DNA of 64,000 nt. It comes from Leptodactylus fallax (Eukaryota > Chordata > Amphibia > Anura > Leptodactylidae). Location: positions 4,079,001-4,143,000 of the forward strand of contig CAMRHE010000077.1 in NCBI GenBank assembly GCA_947044405.1. The letters are read 5' to 3'. A program made the translations under genes and the position numbers. The notes under the pieces were generated by a model. It made no database searches, was not told the origin of the DNA, and was given only the letters and a program-made list of their open reading frames with translations. Positions 55,571 to 64,000 of the stretch are shown here, piece after piece (the stretch's first letter is position 1; every line of letters begins with the position of its first letter).

Positions 55571-57029
55571 CTCCCTCTACTAAAGCTCTGACCCCTTTGG
55601 GGTTATGCCACTTCCCATTTTGGTGCATGACATGCCCATTTTTGTGATGTGGGCATGAAATTTGCCAGTCAAGCCCATTTTTTATGATGTTACCAGCTCA
55701 TAAAGTGCCCATGTCACAAGTCATATGAGCAGGAGTAAGAGTATTCCACCAGGCCCTGGAGGTCACCTGTTTTTGCGGGAGCCTCCCAGACTTTTCAAGT
55801 ATGCTTAGTTCTTTGCAATATGGAGACCTAGGCTCTGTGCCTCAGCGTTAGACTGGCATGCCTGAGGCTCATCAATAAAACTCATTCTGGGGGCCACTAT
55901 ACATCTACATGCAAATATTACCTGACACTCATCTGCAAATTCCTAAAATGTCACTAACATAACTTTATTTTTCAGTAGTATCTTGGTGCCTAGCCCTTGC
56001 CTCTGGTTGTTTCTGTCCTGGGGTCCTGTCAGTAGTCTGCTGCATGGATCTTACCTTGAGCTAGGGCCCTCTTGGCTCTGTAATCCAGGGTTATGTGCTC
56101 ACACAGCAGCAGACCTCAGAGAGAAGCAAAATGCTGCAAGATGATTGGTTATTGGGGCCCCTGCAGTGTGATTGAGAAGATGGGGCCCAGGGAGGAAGGG
56201 TACTGGTTGTCCTGACCCGGCACTTACATGTCATCTCAGCCATCCAATGTTTCTACAGTATATGAATAAAACATGGGTAGTTTCTTAACTAATATACTCA
56301 GTATATTATACTGATACAAAGCCTGGTTGAATTCTGTACGATGAGAGCTGTGCTATGCCCGGTTGCGTTGGGGACCAACCTGACTCAGTGGCCCATCAGG
56401 TATTCACCTCTGGGCCATTCTGAGCGTGTTGAGCCTCCATGCAATTTTTACTGGGTGCATGACTTATTATTCACACAGCGAAATTTTGGTTTTTGTGCTG
56501 TCACTATCTACAATGGACAGTACAGAGACCCAAAGTAGTGCATGAAACCATGTGGAAAAAAAATCACAGCATGACATGGTTGTGGAGTCTCCAAATCTGT
56601 AACCGCAGCAGACATAGAAGTCCACATGGATGATTTCACTATTGTTCATATGAACCAGGCCCTAGGCTCATACCTAATGCAATTGTACTGTATTTGGAGA
56701 GCATTCTGGAAAAGAAATCTGCAAAATGGTTGAACATCCAACTGTGACTATATTTCATAGTTATATTGCCATATTGCAGCCCCATTTTGTATAGAGCCAT
56801 AATAGGACTTCCATAGCGATGCCTCCTTATTTCCCCAATTTAAATACCTACTTATATCCCCAAGATCATGGCGTGTTCCATCAGACTCTGTAAGTATTGA
56901 GATTTTTATCTGCTAGAAATAATACTTCTTGGGGAGAATTGCTCTGCACGCACAGGCCCAGATTTACTAATAGTTATATAATGCAATGTTAGACAGATAG
57001 TCTGTAAATTTATCATAGTGACTGAGGAT
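55571..57029. other. No recognised gene
   Basis: Some hAT-like phrases (GATTGAGAAGATGGGGCCCA near 56170). The 65-codon ORF at 56341 has no domain. Confidence 0.3.
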
Positions 57030-57034
57030 GGATG

Positions 57035-57213
57035 ATGCGGCGTAGCTATAGGAGGTGCAGTTGTAGCAATTGCTACCAGGCCCTGGGGCCTTAGGGGGCC
57101 TTAAAACCTTGCTACAACATAACAAGACACCAGTAGTATAGACAGTGCATGGTAAGTGGGGCCCTGGTAAATATTTTGCATTGGGGCCCGGGAGTTTTGA
57201 GTTATGCCTCTGG
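57035..57213. mobile_element. Short hAT-type miniature
   Basis: CGGCGTAGCTATAGGAGGTG at the left and GAGTTATGCCTCTG at the right, with TGGGGCCCTGGTAAATATTT inside. A second copy is at 59430-59583 with the same phrases. Confidence 0.6.
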
Positions 57214-57889
57214 CTGGCTGATAAATCTGGCGTATGTTTACATCGTCTTGTCTACAGTGCAAAGATGGCTTACTTTGAAAATTTTAAAACACAATTTTGA
57301 TGCATTGTGGCACATTTAAGCCAAGCCTAGCAAGTCAAAAAATGTTAGCCCCAACTATATGCACCACATTGTGACAAAGATGTGCCATATTTACACCAGT
57401 GTCTAGTCGTAACCACAATAGTAAATCCTCGCCACGGAGTCTAGCAGAGCCTGTAGGACAGTACACGGAGGGTGTTTGGATCTGTACTACTAGAGCCATA
57501 TGGGGTTTATACACTGCTGTACTGGCTCAGTGTACAGGGCTCTGCTATACGCATAAGCCCTCAATGAGTAATGTTGAGGTTACCTGTGAATCACTGAACA
57601 TGAAACAAGCTTCACATTTTGATTATCTCACCACAATAAATTGAAAAAACAGAAATCCCTCTTAACAAACATAAAGGTTTTTTTGGAATAATGTGAAATA
57701 TTCCCAATGTGTCTGAGAATGGCCTTGTTTAGGGATGCTACTGAAATTGACAATGATGATATCAATGAGGGTTAATGGAGGTGGCAGACCATAACTGACT
57801 TCCTGAAGTGGAAAATAATAAGGCATATATTGTATCTCGTGCGACACCATAGAATGACAGGTCTGCAATTCCTAATGTAATCCCATTAA
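57214..57889. other. No recognised feature
   Basis: Nothing supportable. Confidence 0.3.
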
Positions 57890-58220
57890 ATCGTCGAATT
57901 GGCTCTAGGGTGAACTAAATGTTAAAAATAAAAGAAAGAAACATGCTAATATCATGAATAATTAAGCATCACAACAGCCGCTACAACAAAACAGCATTAA
58001 CAAAAACGAGTTTTCTTGCTTACGAAGTGCATCAGGTCATTTCTAATTAAGTGCCCCATGCGTCCATAAAAACAATTACATTTTTAACACAGTCTTATTA
58101 GGTTTTTTTTCTAGAGTGAAGTCTTCAGCACCAAATGAGGACATTTCTGCCGGTGAATGAACAGAGTAAATAGAATTATGTAAATGTCATGGGGTCTTAA
58201 TTAAATAAGTACACAGCGAG
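57890..58220. promoter_or_regulatory. Candidate conserved non-coding element (composition only)
   Basis: This is a repeat-free stretch with many homeodomain-type cores: CATGAATAATTAAGCATC, TTTCTAATTAAGTGCC, CTTATTAGG and GGTCTTAATTAAATAAG. CATTAACAAAAACG and AACAATTACA are present too. It contains no ORF. Such clusters typify developmental enhancers kept across vertebrates. Only a cross-species alignment could establish this. Confidence 0.3.
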
Positions 58221-58466
58221 ATACTCAAGGTGGGTTATACCTCACTGCTACTTAGGTAGAGGAAGAAGATTTATATTAACCAATGCACCGCTTATATTGT
58301 AACATCTACAACTTAAAGGCCTTGTGTACTATGGAAATCTAGAACATCAGCTTGGACAGATACACCAAATAGTTATTGCATTAGGTATAACCTAACAGCT
58401 CGATGGCCTTTAGTTAGCAAAAGCCATTGCTTAAAGGGGTTGTGCCACAATGGACAATACATGTTA

Positions 58467-58715
58467 GGCCCGGTTCACATCTGCGTTCGGGCCATTTCAT
58501 TCCCCTCTCCACATGAAAGATGCGGAGAGAAAAGTCCAGCAAGCAGCACTTTTCTATCTACATTTTTCGTGTGAAAACCCGAGCGGAAACCACACGGACC
58601 CCATTATAGTCTATGGGGTCCACCAGTTTCCTAAGGTAACTGCTTTTTTATGCGGATTAGGAGTCCACATGGGGAGCCTCTGAATGGAAACCCATGCGCA
58701 GATGTGGACCGGGCC
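58467..58715. mobile_element. Harbinger-like miniature, complete, 249 bp
   Basis: GGCCCGGTTCACATCTGCG and CGCAGATGTGGACCGGGCC are near-perfect 19-bp inverted ends. TTA flanks both sides (58464-58466 and 58716-58718). The interior has ACCCCATTATAGTCTATGGG, a palindrome shared with other copies. This is the reference copy for the fragments at 13230 and 53701. Confidence 0.85.
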
Positions 58716-58789
58716 TTAGATTACTAGGCGCCCCATCAGTAGATTGGTGCAATGGCAAAGCGAATGCATCACTACCGCTCCTTTCAAAT

Positions 58790-59160
58790 GTTTAGGCTAT
58801 GTTCACATCTGTATCTGAGTTCATCTGGAAATTATGGCTGAAAAAATCCTACATGCCTGACATTTTCATTTAGTGATGTCAGTGAGAAAATGACAGATAC
58901 TCGATGGAGTCCTTGAGATCCATTGTTATGCATCATTATACTGATCCATTTTTATCTTTTAATCCGTTTCTCTAGTCCTACAATGAACCAGAAGAATGGA
59001 TTAAACAACGTTAATGTCAATGCACCCTTAGGGAGTGTTCACACTTAGGAAATTTGATGCTGAATTTGAGATGGAGTTAGCCTGAAATTCCACCCGAAAT
59101 CTTCCTCCCATTCATTTCAATGGGAGGTATTAGCTGATGTTTCCGCTAGCTGATTTTTTC
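58790..59160. repeat. Related GTTCACA miniature fragments
   Basis: GGCTATGTTCACATCTGTAT at 58795 and GGGAGTGTTCACACTTAGGA at 59031 are two further miniature termini of the same style. The partner ends are not clear. Confidence 0.45.
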
Positions 59161-59429
59161 CACAGACTGTCTGGTCTTCTCATTCGCCAGTATGCCACTT
59201 CCAGCCAATAAAGCCATACTTTATTGCTGAAAACAACAGAATCTATCAGATACAATAGGACACACCTATCAATATCCATATCCAGAAAATATGGAACATT
59301 AGCTACATTTAATAATGCAGTTGTGTTATTACAGCTTCAACCCCATTTCAAGTTCCCATAAACGTACAACATGCTATATATAACATAACACAGCTGGCAC
59401 CTTTTTTTCAGTTTTGCCATAAAATACGC

Positions 59430-59583
59430 CATGCCTAGCTATAGGAGGTGCAGACTCTGGGACAGAGGGGGCCCAAAATCTTTCACTTAAGAAGACACCA
59501 GTATTATACATGGCACATGGTAGATGGGGGCACTGTTAAAGGTTTTTCATTGGGGCCCAGCAGCTTGACGTTACGCCACTGAC
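59430..59583. mobile_element. Short hAT-type miniature, copy 2 of the 57035 family
   Basis: GCCTAGCTATAGGAGGTGCA at the left, TTTTCATTGGGGCCCAGCAG inside and GACGTTACGCCACTG at the right. The left end is eroded. Confidence 0.6.
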
Positions 59584-61057
59584 TTTTGATATGTTATGTA
59601 TAAAGAGCTTATAGCCTCATGATTTTGTATGGTCAAAGAGCTCTTACATGGATTATAATATCCTTACTTTGCTGGATCATGTATATTATTTCCATTAGAT
59701 ATATGACTTCTAAAATATACACCATAATCAGGTTTATTCCCCAGAGGAGGAATGTTTTCCATTTTAAAGAAACCAGCACCCAACTTCTACACGTTCTTGC
59801 CTGTCAAATTAAATAGAGAAATAATTATTTGGGTGAGTAAGGGCCGGATAATAACAAGCTTCTCGGAGCTGATTTATTGGGCATGATTTATTAAATTACA
59901 CATCAGTACACAAGCAAGGGAGTGAGGGTAATTGGATACAGTGCACTGTGTGACTCCTGATTTCTTAGGCTATGTATACAACACTGTTAATACATCCTCA
60001 TCAAGGATCCAGATTATGGCTTTGGGGATGGTGTGATGTCAGAAAAAGGAACAAGACTGCTGTAGACATTGCATGAAAACCACACAGGGCAGGACATGAG
60101 GGCTACAGCTACCAACATAGAAAGAATCTTAAAAGCTATGCGGATTTTTGAAAGTTATTCTAAGATTTCAAAAAAAATTTAGAGAATCAAAATATATGTC
60201 TAGTCTTTCTAGAATTCTGGAATCTCCATTAAAATGAAAACTGAAGATCATATTGCTGAAAAATGTCTTTCCACTCAATTCTCTTCACATGGGTTTTCCC
60301 ATGAAAGACATAATTGTTTGGTGGGGGAGCCTGCTCACTGCCCCCCCCCCCCCACACACACACACTGATCACAACTGTAAAGTGGTACAAATTCACACCT
60401 TAAACAAGTGGCTGTTTTCCCCATGGTACCTCAGATCGGTAAGGGATGGATTAAGATCCTATTCAGATTGCGCACACAGGTAGCAAATGTGCAACACAAG
60501 GTTTATACTGTTATATTGCTGTCCTATGCAAAATAAATTGTATTAAATTGTGTATTTTGTTATGTGAGAATGGGTACAAGTCATAGTAGATGTTTTTCTG
60601 GAAGCTGCATCACATGATAACATGATAACTCTAAACAAGGTTGCACCTATGGGTTGGAGAAGTTGTTTGTTGCTCCCCTGTGGTCTGACTCATTGGGGGA
60701 GATTTACGAAGACTGGCATTTTCAACACCAGTCTTCATATCTCTTGCACTGAAACCATAATGAGGCTACATTGCATGAGTGCCGCAGTCACCGCAGGACT
60801 TTATCTTTTTTTTAATACAATAACAAACAAGACAGAAGAAAGTTTCTGTTGATCTTTTTAACATTAAAGTGAATGGTGATGAATGCAGAGGGTTCTCCAT
60901 CTGCATCCCTCATTCTGTCAGCTTTTCTGTGCATTGTTTTGATCCTATGATGGATCAGAACAACAGACATAAAGACAGCAGTTGGTAAAAGAGCCAAGTA
61001 AGCAGTTTTCAGTTCTCTTCAGCCCTCCTTAAAGGAGAAAGTCACACAAAATCTCCA
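59584..61057. other. Mostly unrecognised; C/CA-rich tract at 60343-60365
   Basis: A C run followed by (CA)n lies at 60343-60365. TTGGGGGAGATTTACGAAGA at 60694 is a terminus-like phrase repeated at 61925 in inverse. No gene. Confidence 0.35.
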
Positions 61058-61439
61058 TTAAAGGGAGTCTGTCACCTGGAAACGTAATATCAAACCAGCC
61101 TCATTACATTGTAGGGGACACTTGCTGAGCATCATACCTTTAGATGCACTATATCCTTGAAAAACTTTTTTGATATATATATATTATATGCAAATAAATA
61201 CAGTTGTGGGGGGGTCATTTCCTCCAAGGGCTCTGTATTCAGGTTTGAAAACCTGACACTCAGGCACACCCCGATTGCACTTTAGCCTCATTTGCATATT
61301 TATAAAAATGTTTTTTTTATGGAAATAAGGTATCTATTGGATTATGTAAAGGTATGTTGGTGCTCACTCAGTATAATGTCTCCTGCAATATACTGTGGAT
61401 GGTTTAATATTGAGTTACCTGGTTACAGACTACCTTTAA
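61058..61439. mobile_element. TTAA miniature, 382 bp
   Basis: TTAAAGGGAGTCTGTCACCT and GGTTACAGACTACCTTTAA are the ends, TTAA on both sides. Similar in style to 26063-26634 but with a different interior. Confidence 0.7.
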
Positions 61440-61599
61440 GCCAATATAGATAGTTCCCATTCTGCACAAGTATGTAAAGGTAAGGGGATGACCAGGAGCG
61501 TACACAAATATCAGAGGGCTGCATAGCAAAACTGTGTATGCCCCCCTCACATTCCACTTTTAATGACTTCTGAACATCATATCATGTAACGTTTTATCC

Positions 61600-61945
61600 C
61601 CCAGCAACTGGCATAAATTCATTGGAGAGAATTCATCATTATGTTTATGCCATACTAGTGGCGTAAAATGGTCACAAATTGCTGATAAGTGACTATTTAA
61701 CTCTGCTTGAGACTAAAATAGTTGCAAGTGTCATTTTTGCACCAGCCTCGACACTTTCTCAAAAGTGATCAGGGCCATCACCCACACCATATTTATTATT
61801 ATTTACACTACAAAAGTGGCGTAAATGATGGCAAGAGGTGCCACAAGCATGCTGGGAGGATGCACCTACTCACCTTATCATGAGTTAAGCACTTCCTGTG
61901 CTGGTGCAGCAGTAAACTATGCCTGTCTTCATGAATCCCCCCATT
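61600..61945. mobile_element. Miniature with GGGGGATTCATGAAGAC-type ends
   Basis: CATTGGAGAGAATTCATCAT at the left and GTCTTCATGAATCCCCCCATTG at the right are imperfect inverted ends. The interior GTGGCGTAAAATGGTC answers AAAAGTGGCGTAAATGATGG. Confidence 0.5.
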
Positions 61946-63356
61946 GTACATAGCAACTAAAGGGAGTGTGTCAGCAGTAAATTGGTTATAAACCTAATCC
62001 AATTACCTTGAAGAGGTGTTTCTCAGATTCCAAATATGCCTCTTATTTTCAGCTTTGGAGCCCCATTTTCATGTTCTGTAAATCACAGTTTTATTCATTT
62101 GCAAATGAGGGGAATCATCTTTGTCCAGGAATCAAGAGCTGAGACCAAAGGCCGGGCAAGCTAAAGCCCCCCCCCCCCCAATGGGATGACTTCTATGTGG
62201 AAAAAAACAACATAGCAGTACTACATGTGCATGCATTTGATGCCGTATCTTCCCCTTTTGAAATCCAGGGTTGTATCTTGACATCGATATAATCACCCAT
62301 GATTCAATGTATTTAATAAATCGGTACTAATGTCGGAGATCCCAAACTATGGATATTAAGAATGACACAAGAAGGAATTTAGGACATTACTGACCGCTGC
62401 TGCCCCTTTGTTTGCTTACTAGTTGTGGTCTCTCATCTTATAGTGGTGTTATTTGGAATTTTCCCATATTCTTATTATGTATCGATCATAACAGGATTAC
62501 ATTTTCCTTGCATATCGTATGTACATTTGGCTTAATAATGGTCTTCAGATAGGATTCTTAATCCAAGAATAGCATCATTTCCTATGTAAAATTACCTTTC
62601 ATCTGATAATCACAATTACAGCTGAATATAAATGATTTAGGAGAGCAGGGAATCTAGGGATAAGCTCCTGGTCTATAAAGATCTCCTAGATTACTTTTCA
62701 AGTCTCCAACCACTCCTACATTCTTGAGCTCTTCTTTAAACTTCTTTCCAAATCATTGACACTTAAGCTTTGGGATTCATTACTATGTCTAGCAAAGTGA
62801 GCTGTCCAATTTCCTTCTGGTTTAGTAGCATGTGGTTATGGAGAGCTGAGGACTATTGTTGTGCTGTGATGTGTTCAAGATGGTAGCACTTACAGAAGCC
62901 TGGCTATAACTTAATGTATACCCTAGGGGCACTATTCAGAAGATAATGGGGGTGTCTCAGGCTGTGGTTCTGGCACTAACACAGAAAGCATTACCACAGT
63001 ATTATTAGCACACACATTGTACAGAATAATGTATCATTATGTGTTTTATCTCTTGTCAATATCAATCTAAATTGTTACATAAATAACACCAAGTTACTGC
63101 CAGGTCTGTCTTAGCTAGTTTTACTAAGTGCTATATACAGAACAAAGCTAAGTAAATTGTAGTACATGCACAGTAAATGTAGATCTTATAAATGCTATAG
63201 TGGCAACATGCCACAGTGCTCGCTCCCCTCTAAAGCCAAACTCACTTAATGGAGTATTTAAGAAATGTGCTTTAAAAAGGTCACATTCTGTCACTCTCTT
63301 TTAGATCCCCTTCTTGTCAAAGTAAGCTATACTCACATACACATACCTACTGTATA
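61946..63356. other. No recognised gene; a TTAA-type end at about 61960
   Basis: CTAAAGGGAGTGTGTCAGCA is an isolated miniature terminus. The remainder is AT-rich and unrecognised. Confidence 0.35.
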
Positions 63357-63560
63357 TGCATTACATGGCCAAAAGTATGTGGATGCCAGAATATCAAATC
63401 CATATGTGTTTATTAAACATCTAATTCCAATATCATGGGTAGTAACATGGAGCTGATTGGGTTTTGCTGCTAGATCAGACCCCTCTCCCATGGTAAGGAT
63501 TTGCAGTAAATTAGGGTACATGGTTGGTACATTTCACCAGACAGAGCATTCTGAAGTACA
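63357..63560 (+). mobile_element. Left end of a Tc1-like element
   Basis: TGCATTACATGGCCAAAAGT followed by ATGTGGATGCC and GATTGGGTTTTGCTGC is the left terminus of the subfamily whose C-terminal transposase relic is at 14540-15290. It breaks off before any coding part. Confidence 0.65.
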
Positions 63561-63605
63561 CAATACTGTAGAATGTATTTATATTATTGTACCATTATTA
63601 TTTTC

Positions 63606-63920
63606 CTTTACTAAAATTAAAGAAGTTTTCCTATGAACTTAACCAGAATTATAGCATTTTTGCAAATATAAATAATTAAAAATTCTGCAGAGTTTTAAAG
63701 ATTTTCTCTAACCCTATTAGTGCTGCCATTCTTTTGTATTGCTCTATTGCCAATGGATACGACCATGAATGTAGGAACTTTATATGGTGTAACATTTCTA
63801 TAATTTCCTTCTCACACATGTAATGTCCCTGCCTGATAACCTGTCCACAATATGGAAATCATTGTTGGGTTTCTGATAAGTGCCAGCCCATACAAAGTTC
63901 CTGCATTCATGACCATATTC
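63606..63920. mobile_element. Partial second copy of the 9068-9486 family
   Basis: AATTAAAGAAGTTTTCCTATG at the left, then AAATAATTAAAAATTCTGCA, CCAATGGATACGACCATGAA and CCTGCCTGATAACCTGTCCA match the copy at 9068 in order, with one extra 60-bp segment (about 63785-63830). The right end is missing. Confidence 0.6.
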
Positions 63921-63924
63921 CCCA

Positions 63925-64000
63925 TATCCTCATGGATTGTAAGCTCTTGCGAGCAGGGCCCTCACTTCTATGGTTTCATACATTAATTCTTTGTCACATT
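63925..64000 (+). repeat. Retroelement 3'-tail-like fragment at the window edge
   Basis: GGATTGTAAGCTCTTGCGAG and CAGGGCCCTCACTTC resemble the 3' part of widespread vertebrate LINE/SINE repeats. The window ends inside it. Confidence 0.4.

Overview
This is a eukaryotic, almost certainly vertebrate, non-coding stretch. The mix of transposon families points to an amphibian, most likely a frog: T2-like TTAA miniature elements (TTAAAGG ends, as described in Xenopus), several Tc1/mariner lineages, hAT and Harbinger-like miniatures, a V-SINE, an L2 fragment and a Rex1/Babar-type LINE. I found no exon, tRNA or rRNA of a host gene. Every coding region I can support belongs to a transposable element. 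The window is best read as intergenic or deep-intronic DNA. The species call is inference from repeat content only.

Layout. 0-3.4 kb: paired hairpins and a short inverted-terminus repeat, then a GC-rich repeat module. 3.5-5.46 kb: a 5'-truncated Rex1-type LINE on the minus strand with an uninterrupted 563-residue reverse transcriptase ORF. 5.5-13.8 kb: many miniature elements, several end to end, including a 417-bp foldback at 12.81-13.23 kb. 14-16.7 kb: two retroelement-like segments, each with a hammerhead-ribozyme-like core on the minus strand, flanking a decayed Tc1 copy. 18.1-18.9 and 25.3-25.7 kb: two copies of an unclassified family with CTAGTGTTGA ends and perfect 6-bp target duplications. 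19.45-22.03 kb: a 2.6-kb composite hAT element with a perfect 8-bp duplication and further miniatures nested inside. 26-29.7 kb: TTAA miniatures and a second Tc1 relic. 30.25-33.43 kb: the clearest structure in the window, a Tc1 element with a second, different, nearly intact Tc1 element inserted into its transposase gene. A related uninterrupted copy at 44.76-45.73 kb gives the empty site. 39.2-41.5 kb: an L2 fragment, a full V-SINE and an A-rich TTAA element. 45.8-46.8 kb: another Tc1 end and a 658-bp solo LTR with a 5-bp duplication. 48.2-50.7 kb: a poly(A) retroposed segment with a 14-bp duplication, an exact 83-bp-period tandem duplication and an 8-bp-duplication hAT miniature. 51-64 kb: more Harbinger-like and TTAA miniatures, stretches with no recognised repeat that may include conserved non-coding DNA, and a final Tc1 left end.

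The elements do not form a pathway. They record successive insertions, and the nesting gives relative ages: the inner Tc1 is younger than the outer Tc1, and the TTAA miniatures nested in the hAT are younger than it or were carried with it. Family names come from recognising termini, target-site duplications and protein motifs by eye; no database was searched.
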